Origin: VYFG01 sp965248685
GTDB taxonomy: Bacteria > Pseudomonadota > Gammaproteobacteria > Arenicellales > Poriferihabitantaceae
DNA: 64,000 nt
Reading direction: 5' to 3'
Assembly (NCBI GenBank): GCA_965248685.1
Contig: CBDFKC010000004.1
Location: 372,001-436,000, forward strand
A model generated the notes under the pieces. It ran no database searches, was not told the DNA's origin, and was given only the letters and a program-made list of their open reading frames with translations. The position numbers were made by a program, and so were the translations under genes. This document shows positions 1-8,666 of the stretch, piece after piece; position 1 is the stretch's first letter; the number at the start of each line of letters is the position of its first letter.

Positions 1-225
1 TATGGTATTTCCTATTCGATACGGGCGTTCGTGATTGTCACAGCAGCTGGTCTGGGAAATCTTCCAGGGGTCATCGCTGCTGGACTGGGTATTGGCGCGG
101 CAGAACAATACGGATCTCATATTTTTGGCATCGGCTATCAGCAGGCTATCGCGGTGTTACTGCTGTTACTGGTATTGATATATCGTTTAATCCAGCAGCG
201 CCGATTGCGCCAGAGTCTGCAATAG
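1..225 (+). CDS. livH: Branched-chain amino acid-type ABC transporter permease, LivH-like (C-terminal end only)
   Basis: The reading frame is open from base 1 and ends at a TAG at 223-225, so only the last 74 residues are present. What remains is a glycine-rich segment with a GLGNLPG stretch, a hydrophobic helix near the end and a basic cytoplasmic tail, as at the C-terminus of LivH-type inner-membrane permeases. A LivM-like permease and two LivG/LivF-like ATPases follow on the same strand, which supports the call. The substrate of this HAAT-family system cannot be read from the sequence; amino acids, urea and short amides are all known for the family. Confidence 0.8.
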   Translation, partial: YGISYSIRAFVIVTAAGLGNLPGVIAAGLGIGAAEQYGSHIFGIGYQQAIAVLLLLLVLIYRLIQQRRLRQSLQ

Positions 226-235
226 GAGTCCCAAT

Positions 236-1270
236 ATGAAAAAAATTGTTTTTTACGGGTTCCTGATCCTGTTTATCATCGCAGCACCCTTTTTGTTTCC
301 CGATTTTCGTACCCAGCTCGCCACCTTGTGGTTGATGATCGTAGTTGCGATGACCTGGGATATGACTGGTGGACAGATGGGCTATAACTCCCTTGGGAAT
401 ATATTTTTCTATGGCACTGGAATGTATGTGGCGGCTCTTATTTCTATTGGAATGGTGCATGATATTGGGATTTACAATAATGCGGCGCGTTCGGAAATAT
501 TGCTATTCTCAGAATCGGAATATTTTACTGGGGCAATTGTCGGGATTGTCGGTGCGGGTCTTTTTTGTGCGGTAACTGCGGTAATAATCGGCTACGTCAC
601 GTTTGGTCTGCGTGGACCTTATTTTGCCATTGGTACCCTGGGGGTTGCCATCGCTGCCGGTGAACTGGTATCCAATTGGGAATGGGTTGGCGGTGGCCAG
701 GGCATCTCATTACCGGTGTATCCGGGTGACCTGGATATCGGTAAATTATTTTTCTATTTTCTGTATGCCGCCTGTGGTGTTATCCTGTTTATTTTTCTGA
801 AGTGGCTTTATGCCACTCGATTTGGCGCGGCGATCAATGCGATTCGCGACGACGAAGAAAAAGCCGAAGCGATGGGAATTCACACCCTGCGCTATAAACT
901 TACAACCTGGGCGTTAGCGGCATTCTTCGTCGGAATGGTGGGTGGAATTTCTGCCTTTCAATTAATTCATTTTGAGCCGCTAGAAACCGCCTATCAAACC
1001 ATTAACCTGGGAATTTTCATGGTGGTATGCGTTCTGCTTGGTGGCAAAGGAACCCTTTGGGGACCAATCGTCGGCGCAATTTTGTTTCACGTCATCAAGG
1101 AAGTTACCTGGACCTATCTGCTCGGCTGGCAATGGGTGGCCCTGGGTGCGCTGATCGTCATTACGGTTGTTTACTTCCAGGATGGTCTGATGGGTTGGTT
1201 GATGCATAAAAAACCCGAATGGTTTGGAATTCGGGTAGACAAGAAGCAGGTAACGGGGGCCGTTCGATGA
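236..1270 (+). CDS. livM: Branched-chain amino acid-type ABC transporter permease, LivM-like
   Basis: A 344-residue polytopic membrane protein with about eight to ten hydrophobic segments and the LivM signature FGLRGPYFAIGTLG near residue 125. It also has the conserved cytoplasmic loop AINAIRDDEEKAEAMGI around residue 200, which contacts the ATPase subunit. The ATG at 236 follows GGAG at 226-229 with normal spacing. The stop codon overlaps the livG start in an ATGA junction, indicating translational coupling. It pairs with the LivH-like permease that ends 11 bp upstream to form the membrane channel of the uptake system. Confidence 0.93.
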   Translation: MKKIVFYGFLILFIIAAPFLFPDFRTQLATLWLMIVVAMTWDMTGGQMGYNSLGNIFFYGTGMYVAALISIGMVHDIGIYNNAARSEILLFSESEYFTGAIVGIVGAGLFCAVTAVIIGYVTFGLRGPYFAIGTLGVAIAAGELVSNWEWVGGGQGISLPVYPGDLDIGKLFFYFLYAACGVILFIFLKWLYATRFGAAINAIRDDEEKAEAMGIHTLRYKLTTWALAAFFVGMVGGISAFQLIHFEPLETAYQTINLGIFMVVCVLLGGKGTLWGPIVGAILFHVIKEVTWTYLLGWQWVALGALIVITVVYFQDGLMGWLMHKKPEWFGIRVDKKQVTGAVR

Positions 1271-2010
1271 GCGCGATAATCGACGTTCAGTCTGTTTCCA
1301 AATCCTATGGCGGGGTGTTGGCCAATTCGGATATATCTATACGTGTTGAAAAGGGTGGAATCACGGGACTTATCGGACCTAATGGATCAGGCAAAACCAC
1401 CTTGTTTAATTCAGTGGTTGGTTATCACCCGATTGACTCCGGGTCGATTCGATTTGAAGGCAAGGAGATTTCAAAACTGCCCGTTCAAAAAATTGCTCGA
1501 CTTGGTCTGCTTCGCACCTTTCAGCAAACCCGTATTTATGGCGCGATGAATGGGGTCGAGAATATGTTGATTTCACTGCCTCATCGAAAAATGCGGTTTC
1601 TCGACTCGTTCGGCCGTAACAGTAAGAAGGATTACGAACGCGCTGATATGCTGCTTGATTTTGTCGGTCTCTATGAGAAACGATTTTTACAATCTGGTTC
1701 GCTGTCATTTGGCCAGCAAAAGCTCCTCGAATTCGCCATGGCGCTCATGAATGAACCAACGGTTTTATTGCTCGACGAACCGACCGCGGGGATAAATCCA
1801 ACCTTGATTAACGGATTGATCGACCGGCTCAAACGCGCCAACACTGAATTTGGCATTACATTATTTATTATCGAGCACAATATGCGAGTCATTATGAACA
1901 TGGCCGACACTATATATTGCCTGGCCCATGGCAAGTTGCTGGCCCAAGGAACGCCGGCACAGATTCAGGGTGATAAAACAGTAGTTGATGCCTACCTGGG
2001 TGCGCACTAA
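1267..2010 (+). CDS. livG: Branched-chain amino acid-type ABC transporter ATP-binding protein, LivG-like
   Basis: A 247-residue ABC ATPase. The Walker A motif GPNGSGKTT lies near residue 37, the signature LSFGQQKLLEFAMAL near residue 150 and Walker B LLLDEPTAGINP just after it, followed by the switch histidine in IIEHNM. The start is placed at the ATG at 1267 because it overlaps the livM stop (ATGA) and gives the family N-terminus (MSAIIDVQSVSKSYGG). A longer in-frame start at 1219 would add 16 residues inside livM. This is one of the two cytoplasmic ATPases that drive the transporter. Confidence 0.92.
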   Translation: MSAIIDVQSVSKSYGGVLANSDISIRVEKGGITGLIGPNGSGKTTLFNSVVGYHPIDSGSIRFEGKEISKLPVQKIARLGLLRTFQQTRIYGAMNGVENMLISLPHRKMRFLDSFGRNSKKDYERADMLLDFVGLYEKRFLQSGSLSFGQQKLLEFAMALMNEPTVLLLDEPTAGINPTLINGLIDRLKRANTEFGITLFIIEHNMRVIMNMADTIYCLAHGKLLAQGTPAQIQGDKTVVDAYLGAH

Positions 2011-2016
2011 TGTCGG

Positions 2017-2910
2017 ATGATTATCGAGCCAGGAGAGTTGCCCTTGAACAATAAACCCGGTGTTACTGGCTATGGCGGCGGCGGCGTCGACGCGGTAATT
2101 TCTGTCGAAGAGGTCGAGCGCCAGGCGGCGGCAATCGCCGAAGAAGTCAGTATAGAAAGCATCAACAAACTGGCCAACGACAAGCCCTTTGTAAATATCG
2201 AAAATTTACATGCTGGCTATGGCAAGATGGAGATTTTGCATGGGATCAATTTACGGGTAGGGAGCAAACAGTCACTCTGCCTGATTGGTCCCAATGGGGC
2301 CGGAAAGTCTACCGTGTTGCACGCTATCTTTGGATTTAATAATATTTTTTCCGGACGTATCACTATCGGTGACGGAGACGATAAGCTTGATGTAACCACT
2401 CTGTCGCCAAACGAAAAGCTGGCCAAAGCCGGAGTTGCCTATATTTTGCAGGATAAATCGATTTTCCCAGGAATGACCGTCGAGGAGAATTTATGGATGG
2501 GTGGATTTCTCAAACATCAGCCCGCTGAAGCCAAACGATCTGCAGAAATGGTGTTCGATAAATATCCGAGGTTGGCAGCGCGACGCAAGCATCAAGCCAA
2601 GGTTTTGTCTGGTGGAGAGCGGCGGCTACTGGAAATTTCCCGCGCTCTGGTGATGAATCCCGAGGTGTTGTTGGTGGATGAGCCCTCCATCGGGCTTGAA
2701 CCTCGCTTTATCGATATGGTGTTCGAAATTTTAAATGACCTGCAGCATCAGGACGGCAAAACCATAATCATGGTGGAGCAGAATGCCAAAAAGGGTCTGG
2801 AATTTGCCGACATTGGCTACGTTATGGTTTCCGGTCAGATCGCTATAGCCGGAGCTGGAAACGACCTTCTGAAGAACCCGAAAATTGGCGAGCTATTTCT
2901 TGGCGGCTAA
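2017..2910 (+). CDS. livF: Branched-chain amino acid-type ABC transporter ATP-binding protein, LivF-like, with N-terminal extension
   Basis: The ABC ATPase domain begins near residue 57 (FVNIENLHAGYGKM). Walker A is GPNGAGKST, the signature is LSGGERRLLEISRAL and Walker B is LLVDEPSIGLEP, ending in the LivF-like tail KIGELFLGG. Typical LivF proteins are about 235 residues; this frame gives 297 because of about 55 extra residues with a glycine run (GYGGGG) and an acidic helix. The ATG at 2017 has no clear ribosome-binding site. A TTG at 2044 has AGGAG at 2031-2035 at good spacing and is a credible alternative start that still keeps most of the extension. Confidence 0.9.
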   Translation: MIIEPGELPLNNKPGVTGYGGGGVDAVISVEEVERQAAAIAEEVSIESINKLANDKPFVNIENLHAGYGKMEILHGINLRVGSKQSLCLIGPNGAGKSTVLHAIFGFNNIFSGRITIGDGDDKLDVTTLSPNEKLAKAGVAYILQDKSIFPGMTVEENLWMGGFLKHQPAEAKRSAEMVFDKYPRLAARRKHQAKVLSGGERRLLEISRALVMNPEVLLVDEPSIGLEPRFIDMVFEILNDLQHQDGKTIIMVEQNAKKGLEFADIGYVMVSGQIAIAGAGNDLLKNPKIGELFLGG

Positions 2911-2917
2911 AGCTGGA

Positions 2918-3826
2918 CTAGCCGAAAAGCAGTAGAATAATAATTCCTGCGCTGACCAGCATAATACCCCACAATTCAGCGCCAGAGACTTTTTCGCGAA
3001 AAATAACCGTGGTCGCGATAAAGGTAAATATCAGTTCAATCTGCCCCAGGGCTCTGACATAACTCGCATTCTGGATGGTAAATGCGGTAAACCAGCCCAC
3101 TGAAGAAATTGCGCCGGCAATTCCGGCAGCGCCGGCCCAGCGCCAGTGTTTGACCACCTGGGTAAATTCCCCAGGTTGGCGCAGCAGCAAATACCCACCC
3201 ATCAACAGGTTTTGAATGATCAGGCTAACAACCAGAGCGTATCCAGCTGCCACCAAATATTGATCATGATCTAACGCCAGGGTGGCACCACGAAAAAACA
3301 CAACAGATCCTCCTAACCAGGCAGCACAAATCAAACCAATCAAGGTCGATTTACTGGTTATTCCTTGGATGATAGCGTTGGTAGTGAGTTGATTCTGTCC
3401 CAGGGATAGAGCAAATACGCCGATTGCTGAGACAACAATGGCGATTATTGCCATTGAAGATAAACCATCTCCCAGTACCAACAGGCCGAGTATGGCTACC
3501 ATGATTACTTCAAGTTTGGAAAAAGTTGTACCGACCGCAAAGCTTTGGAATGAAAACATCCAAAGCAAAAAGACCGTAAACATTATTTGGCATACCCCCC
3601 CCAGTGTGCAGAACAGAACGAAGCGTAGATTTGGCTGGGGTAATATTCCTTCCCCAAAAAACGTTAAACCCCAAAGGTAGATAGCAGCAACGGGCAGGGC
3701 ATATAAAAATCTTGAGTAGGCCGCACCAACCGTGGAAAGTCTGCCTTTCAAGTGTTTTTGCAGGGCCGAACGCAGATTCTGGAAGAAAGCCGCACCGATG
3801 GTGAATGGAATCCACAATTCAATCAT
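2918..3826 (-). CDS. DMT-superfamily transporter (EamA-type)
   Basis: A 302-residue membrane protein with ten predicted hydrophobic segments arranged as two repeats of about 140 residues, the typical EamA/RhaT-like layout. The second repeat ends in the usual TVIFREKVSGAELWGIMLVSAGI pattern, where a conserved acidic residue precedes the last helix. It converges with livF, with only 7 bp between the two stop codons. Members export or exchange small metabolites such as amino acids or nucleosides; the substrate here is unknown. Confidence 0.85.
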   Translation of the reverse strand: MIELWIPFTIGAAFFQNLRSALQKHLKGRLSTVGAAYSRFLYALPVAAIYLWGLTFFGEGILPQPNLRFVLFCTLGGVCQIMFTVFLLWMFSFQSFAVGTTFSKLEVIMVAILGLLVLGDGLSSMAIIAIVVSAIGVFALSLGQNQLTTNAIIQGITSKSTLIGLICAAWLGGSVVFFRGATLALDHDQYLVAAGYALVVSLIIQNLLMGGYLLLRQPGEFTQVVKHWRWAGAAGIAGAISSVGWFTAFTIQNASYVRALGQIELIFTFIATTVIFREKVSGAELWGIMLVSAGIIILLLFG

Positions 3827-3885
3827 TTTGGGTACTGAAGATAATTTAGGAAAGTTGTGAATTCAGCATAAGTTCACCGTCGAGC

Positions 3886-4160
3886 ATTATCCTAGAATCC
3901 TCAGTTGACCGCTCGTTACTGTAGTTAAGTTATTTGAAAGCATGAAGTATTTTACTGTTTATCACATTCACCCAAAGAGTGAGCAGCGCTGCACCGCCCC
4001 ATTTGATATCATGGGCACACTTGTAGCGGCGCATTGCGGCGTTACAACTCCTTGGAATAGAACGACCCCAAGAATATTAAACTTGGCGCGTCGCTGTGCC
4101 TTGCACTGCACCCCCACAAACGCACTCTTCACGATGCACAACTGAGGATTCTAGGATTAT
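3886..4160. mobile_element. MITE-like element A: 17-bp perfect terminal inverted repeats with 5-bp target duplication
   Basis: The left end CCTAGAATCCTCAGTTG (3891-3907) is the exact reverse complement of 4139-4155. The element is 265 bp and is flanked on both sides by ATTAT (3886-3890 and 4156-4160), as expected for a target-site duplication. It lies between the start of the divergently oriented DMT gene and the Nudix gene and contains no convincing coding sequence. This is the layout of a miniature inverted-repeat transposable element that would be moved by a transposase encoded elsewhere. The parent family was not identified. The 369-bp gap between the two neighbouring genes is mostly this element. 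Confidence 0.75.
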
Positions 4161-4195
4161 GGTCGGCGTACTGTTTATTGTATGATTATTCCACG

Positions 4196-4741
4196 ATGAA
4201 ATATTTTCTTTTTGTTTTTTCTTTATTATTTGCAACCGGCGTCTGGTCAAGCCCGGCAGGCGTTATTCCCTATGCTTGTTTGTCAGGAGATCCTTATGTT
4301 TTGCTTGCTTTTGACCCAGTGGCATCCCGCCTGGGTTATGCCGCATTTGGCGGTGGCAGAGAAGGTGATGAATCCATCGCCGAAACCGCTGCCCGAGAAT
4401 TTCACGAGGAGACCCGCTGTGTCTTTGATACGCCAACCGCAGCTGAACTGGAGAAAATGAATCCAAGCTTTAGTCACGGTTATTACACCTACGTGGCCAG
4501 GGTGCCGTTTATTGGAACCAGCCTGATAACAGAACATCCCTGCGAAGCCAGAATCGAGCGTTACGATTATCAATGGGTACGCTTAAGTGATCTTAATATC
4601 GCGCTGGAAAATGGCCAGAAGAGACCTGAAGTGCTCGCCAGGCTTATGTTTAAAAACATAACCTTGTGGGAAAAAAGTGCGGAATCTCTGCGTCAGGCTC
4701 GGGAAGATGGATTACTACCGAGCCAGGGATTGTGTGAATAA
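4196..4741 (+). CDS. Exported Nudix-family hydrolase-like protein
   Basis: The start at 4196 gives an N-terminal signal peptide (MKYFLFVFSLLFATGVWSSPA) and a 181-residue protein; an upstream ATG at 4178 would place six polar residues in front of it. The Nudix box is visible: a glycine/acidic segment at about 52-59, then REFHEET at 67-73. The conserved glycine of the EExGU end is replaced by arginine (R74). The REXXEE metal-binding glutamates are kept, so nucleotide or nucleotide-sugar pyrophosphatase activity is possible. Nudix enzymes are normally cytoplasmic, so a signal peptide is unusual. The promoter region is largely element A. Confidence 0.8.
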   Translation: MKYFLFVFSLLFATGVWSSPAGVIPYACLSGDPYVLLAFDPVASRLGYAAFGGGREGDESIAETAAREFHEETRCVFDTPTAAELEKMNPSFSHGYYTYVARVPFIGTSLITEHPCEARIERYDYQWVRLSDLNIALENGQKRPEVLARLMFKNITLWEKSAESLRQAREDGLLPSQGLCE

Positions 4742-4846
4742 AATTGTGCGTGAAGTCACTCCGGTACAGTGCAATTGGCTGGGGTACAATTTGTCGAGTA
4801 CAACATTTATCCGACATTAACCGAGGACAGCATAAATATCTGAAAC

Positions 4847-5266
4847 ATGAAAATTCGCCCTTATCAATCTAATGATCAGGAGGCAGTAGTTAGTTTGTGG
4901 CAAGATTGCCAACTCACAGTGCCATGGAACGACCCAATTAAAGATATTGTGCGTAAACTTTCAATCGATCCGGACTGGTTTTTAGTGGGTGAAACAGATG
5001 GGGAAATTATTGGGTCGATGATGGTTGGTTATGATGGGCACCGTGGATGGATCAACTACCTGGCAGTATCCCCCGACTATCGTCGCCAGGGCTTTGGCGA
5101 AAAATTTATGGATAGAGCCGAGCAATTACTATTAGACAAGGGTTGCCCTAAACTGAATTTGCAAATTCGCGCTGGTAATCATGAGATTCTGGAATTTTAC
5201 AAAAAGCTTGGGTATGTCGAAGACCATGCAGTCAGTCTGGGTAAAAGATTAATTGCCGATACCTAA
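4847..5266 (+). CDS. GNAT-family acetyltransferase, YpeA-like
   Basis: A 139-residue single-domain GNAT protein. It shows the acetyl-CoA-binding motif A as LAVSPDYRRQGFGEKFMDRAE around residues 70-90 (the R/Q-x-x-G-x-G/A pattern) and the C-terminal FYKKLGYVEDHAVSLGKRL typical of the E. coli YpeA group. It uses acetyl-CoA to acetylate an unidentified amine. It stands alone, with 105 bp after the Nudix gene and 180 bp before cfa, and no shared operon is evident. Confidence 0.9.
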   Translation: MKIRPYQSNDQEAVVSLWQDCQLTVPWNDPIKDIVRKLSIDPDWFLVGETDGEIIGSMMVGYDGHRGWINYLAVSPDYRRQGFGEKFMDRAEQLLLDKGCPKLNLQIRAGNHEILEFYKKLGYVEDHAVSLGKRLIADT

Positions 5267-5446
5267 TCGAACATTAATTAGGTTGTACCCCATGTGGCTA
5301 TATCCATGGAACTTTTTCGAATTACCGAGCTCTTGTAGCCAAGAGAACTATAGTTTTGTAACGGCCTGCTGTTAGCAGCCTTATCGGAGAATTATCGGTT
5401 TCATCAGTATAGGTGAAATTAAGATTGACTATGCGGGACATAAAAA

Positions 5447-6565
5447 ATGATCGACTACAAAAAAAGCATCACACAGATCGCCACCAACTCTGGAATAACC
5501 ATTAATGGACAAGCACCATGGGATATTCAGGTACATAACGAAGCGACGTACAAAAAACTCGCCTTGTACGGAACCCTGGGACTGGGTGAATCCTATATGG
5601 ATGGCTGGTGGGATTGTGAACATCTCGATGTATTCTTCGAAAGAGTGTTACGGGCTCGACTGGAAACCAAAACCCATTTCAATTTTTCCATAGCGTGTAT
5701 CGTTGCAGCCCATTTATTTAAAAACCTTCAGACCCGAGCCCGGGCGAAAAAGGTCGCTGAAGTTCATTATGATTTAAATAATGAGTTTTATCGCAGGATG
5801 CTGGATAAACGCATGATTTACAGTTGCGGATATTGGAAAAACGCAGGCAATCTGGATGATGCTCAGGAGGCTAAGCTTGATTTGATTTGCCGGAAACTTT
5901 ATCTCGAACCCGGCGATACGGTGCTCGATATTGGTTGCGGTTGGGGCGGCTTCGCTAAATTTGCTGCGGAAAATTATGGCGTGACAGTTACTGGCGTAAC
6001 AATATCAAGGGAGCAAGCAGCACTTGCCAAAACGGTCTGCAGGGATTTGCCAATAGAAATTCTGCTGCAGGACTATCGAAACGTCAATGGGAAATTTGAC
6101 AAGATCGTATCGGTTGGTATGTTCGAACACGTGGGTCGGCAAAACTATCGATCTTATATGGAAGTGGTCCATGACAAACTTAAAGACGATGGTATTTTTC
6201 TGTTGCATACCATTGGGCATCGTTATAAAACAATTAGTGCTGATCCCTGGGTCAACAAATACATTTTCCCGAATGGGAAGATTCCTTACGTAGACCATAT
6301 TGGAGAATCAATAAATAATATTTTAATCCTGGAGGACTGGCATAATTTTGGAATGGACTACGCTAAAACTCTGGCGGCATGGAACGATAACTTTGAGGCA
6401 AGCTGGTCGATGTTTAAACAACAATACGATCAGAGATTTTACCGAATGTGGAAATACTATTTGAATTGCTTTATCGGTGCATTCCAGGCAAGACATATGC
6501 AGCTATGGCAGCTGGTTTTAACCAAACCGGAAAGGCCGGGAATGTACCATTCAATTCGCAATTGA
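5447..6565 (+). CDS. cfa: Cyclopropane-fatty-acyl-phospholipid synthase
   Basis: A 372-residue SAM-dependent enzyme that converts unsaturated acyl chains of membrane phospholipids to cyclopropane chains. The N-terminal lipid-binding region has GLGESYMDGWWD near residue 47. The SAM-binding motif is VLDIGCGWGG near residue 160, and later family motifs include FEHVGRQNY and HTIGH. Length and motif order match Cfa. The tail is followed directly by element B (starting 6577), which may have replaced or now supplies the 3' untranslated region. Confidence 0.95.
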   Translation: MIDYKKSITQIATNSGITINGQAPWDIQVHNEATYKKLALYGTLGLGESYMDGWWDCEHLDVFFERVLRARLETKTHFNFSIACIVAAHLFKNLQTRARAKKVAEVHYDLNNEFYRRMLDKRMIYSCGYWKNAGNLDDAQEAKLDLICRKLYLEPGDTVLDIGCGWGGFAKFAAENYGVTVTGVTISREQAALAKTVCRDLPIEILLQDYRNVNGKFDKIVSVGMFEHVGRQNYRSYMEVVHDKLKDDGIFLLHTIGHRYKTISADPWVNKYIFPNGKIPYVDHIGESINNILILEDWHNFGMDYAKTLAAWNDNFEASWSMFKQQYDQRFYRMWKYYLNCFIGAFQARHMQLWQLVLTKPERPGMYHSIRN

Positions 6566-6576
6566 ATCACTATACT

Positions 6577-6843
6577 AGTGTAGTGTATTAAACATATTGT
6601 ATATATCAGAACCCCCCAAATGTTCCAAGACAAGGCGCAGCCTACAGCCAATGGTTGTTCCCTTGGCAAAGGCTGGAACGCTGGATTGGGGCATTTGGGG
6701 GGTTCCCTTCGGGCGAGTCGATATGCGGCCATCTACTTTGTTGCATTTCTTATGAAGGGAACAACCATTCATGGCGAAACGCGTCGCGTATCTGACCGCA
6801 TCTCGTCTCGCTGATACATACAATATGTTTAATACACTACACT
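6577..6843. mobile_element. MITE-like element B: 33-bp terminal inverted repeats with nested palindromes
   Basis: Bases 6577-6609 and 6811-6843 are reverse complements at 32 of 33 positions; the mismatch is at 6603. Inside are further paired segments: AACCCCCCAAATG near 6610-6622 pairs with CATTTGGGGGGTT near 6692-6704, and ATGGTTGTTCCCTT at 6651-6664 pairs with AAGGGAACAACCAT near 6754-6767. The interior has no convincing gene. An internally deleted relative with the same ends lies at 41673-41725, which shows that it is a repeat family. TA dinucleotides near both tips fit a TA-targeting transposase, but the exact ends are uncertain. Confidence 0.7.
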
Positions 6844-6852
6844 TGTAACAAG

Positions 6853-8013
6853 TTACTCCGGCTTTAGTTTCCGGGTAGTGATATACACGACAGCGGAGGA
6901 CCCTACTGCTGTTATCGCTGCAATAAGCAGGGCAGTGGAATAGTTGCCTGCATAGTCAAACAATTTTCCAGCTGTCCATGGACCAGCCAGGCCAGCAAAA
7001 CCCCAGGCGGTAAATATCTGTCCGTAAATTTTCGGACCGGGTGCGGCGCCAAAATAAACCGATATTGCATAAGGGTAGATGGCGATAATTGCACCGTATA
7101 CGAAACCAACCAGCGACAATGTTGCGATGGCAAATTGGGGGGTATTGATAACGCTCAATAGACCAAGAAACACAGCAGACAACAAGGGCAGGGTAATTAA
7201 TTGCACGCCCATGTTTCGGGAACTAACTATGGTTCCGATTAAAAAACCCCCGGCGGAACTCCCGATGCCAATAAAAACCGCTCCCCATTTTGCCAGGCTG
7301 TATTCTCCACCGAGAGATTGAACAATGCCGGCGGCGTGGCCAATAGCCATTAGTCCGGCAAAAACACTGCTACCGTAAGCCAGCCATAGCATTATTTTTA
7401 CTGATGTGGCGGGTCCAGGTGTGGCGGATTCATTGGATTGGGCAATTGAGTAGCTGGCCCCAGTTCGCTGCATTATTAAACCTGCTAGCACTCCGGACAG
7501 AATGATGATCCAGGCCATCAAACTGAGCGCAGCTGCCAGGGAATGAGTTTCGACAACCTGGGCTAAAACCAGGGAAAAAACAACGGATCCGACCGCATAT
7601 GCTGCGGTAACAGCAGCCATAGAAAAACCACTAAAGCTAGCTAGCGATCTTCCAACCAATTGCAGGACGTATCCATAACCGATTCCATTGGCGCTGCCAA
7701 ACAATACGCTGTAGCCGAGAAATAATGACCACCAGCTGGTACTTCTGGCCGAAATGAGCAGGCCAGCGCCAGCGACTGCACAGGCAGCAATGATTATATA
7801 AGCAGGTTTGGCCAGGTTATATATTCTGTAACCCAGCAAAACTGTCAGGGTCAGGAACATCAAACAGAATGAATACAACAGACTTACTTTGGCCCGGGGT
7901 AGTTGCAGCAGATTTTCCAGAGGAATCAGAAATACGGAAAACCCATGAATCGAACCAGTCACCAGAGTAACCAGCATGGCGGCACCGAGAATTAATTTCT
8001 GGCGACTGTTCAA
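6853..8013 (-). CDS. Major facilitator superfamily transporter, OFA-like
   Basis: A 386-residue protein with twelve hydrophobic segments. The N-terminal pattern GFSVFLIPLENLLQLPRAKVSLLYSFC resembles the oxalate/formate antiporter branch of the MFS. The start is a TTG at 8013-8011 that overlaps the stop of the upstream GST gene (TTGA), so the two are translationally coupled. It is the last gene of a minus-strand operon headed by choline-sulfatase. It may move the sulfate ester or a product, but that is only inferred from context. Confidence 0.85.
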   Translation of the reverse strand: MNSRQKLILGAAMLVTLVTGSIHGFSVFLIPLENLLQLPRAKVSLLYSFCLMFLTLTVLLGYRIYNLAKPAYIIIAACAVAGAGLLISARSTSWWSLFLGYSVLFGSANGIGYGYVLQLVGRSLASFSGFSMAAVTAAYAVGSVVFSLVLAQVVETHSLAAALSLMAWIIILSGVLAGLIMQRTGASYSIAQSNESATPGPATSVKIMLWLAYGSSVFAGLMAIGHAAGIVQSLGGEYSLAKWGAVFIGIGSSAGGFLIGTIVSSRNMGVQLITLPLLSAVFLGLLSVINTPQFAIATLSLVGFVYGAIIAIYPYAISVYFGAAPGPKIYGQIFTAWGFAGLAGPWTAGKLFDYAGNYSTALLIAAITAVGSSAVVYITTRKLKPE

Positions 8014-8666
8014 ACGGATCCTAATAACTGTTCTGCAGAAGCCCAGCCACTAACCTCACGAATCCGCTGGAGCCAGCGATCGACCGGGTCGGGAATTGAC
8101 ACCCTGGCCTGATCGGCCCAGAGTAAATAGGCACAGGAAGCAATATCGGCGATGCTAAATCCATCGGAGTCTATGAACTCTCTGCCGTCCCCGAGTTCCG
8201 TGGCAAGTCGTTCAACGTCACTATCATAGCGGTGCTGTAACCATATGATTGTCTCAGAATCATATTTGTCAGTATCGAATTGTCTGGCCGATCTCAAATG
8301 AGGTAAACTGAATCCGATTCGATTGGCTTCCCAAAACAACCATTCCCGGCAACGTGCCAGTCGTGGTGGATTTTCGCCGCCGAATTTCCCGGTTTTTTCC
8401 GCCAGTAACAATAAGATGGCATTAGATTGCAGGTAGCATTCCTGGTCCACTGTAAGCAATGGGACCTCACCAAATTTGGCCAAACTTCGATAAGGCTCTG
8501 GTCGCTGCTCCCGTGGAGCAAAAATATCTACCTGTTGATAATGATGCGTGATGTCACACAGGGTCAGCATAAGTTTGATCTTATAGCTGTGGCCGGACAT
8601 GGGGTGACCGTATAGTGTGACTTCTGCGTTAGAAAAGATACGGCCCCTAGTCTTTAGTGGATTCAT
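8010..8666 (-). CDS. Glutathione S-transferase-like protein
   Basis: About 218 residues. It has an N-terminal thioredoxin-like domain (VTLYGHPMSGHSYKIKLMLTL, then GEVPLLTVDQECYLQSNAILLLLAEKTG with the cis-proline and the Glu/Ser glutathione-binding pair QSNA) and a C-terminal helical domain containing SIADIASCAYLLWADQ. I chose the ATG at 8666, which overlaps the end of betC by 20 bp; an upstream in-frame ATG at 8705 would extend it further into betC. It is coupled to the MFS gene. Its role may be glutathione-dependent isomerisation or detoxification; the substrate is unknown. Confidence 0.85.
   Translation of the reverse strand: MNPLKTRGRIFSNAEVTLYGHPMSGHSYKIKLMLTLCDITHHYQQVDIFAPREQRPEPYRSLAKFGEVPLLTVDQECYLQSNAILLLLAEKTGKFGGENPPRLARCREWLFWEANRIGFSLPHLRSARQFDTDKYDSETIIWLQHRYDSDVERLATELGDGREFIDSDGFSIADIASCAYLLWADQARVSIPDPVDRWLQRIREVSGWASAEQLLGSV

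Noticed and set aside
3942..4145. Small protein gene inside element A
   Set aside because: The frame has no family resemblance, no ribosome-binding site and lies wholly within the inverted-repeat element.
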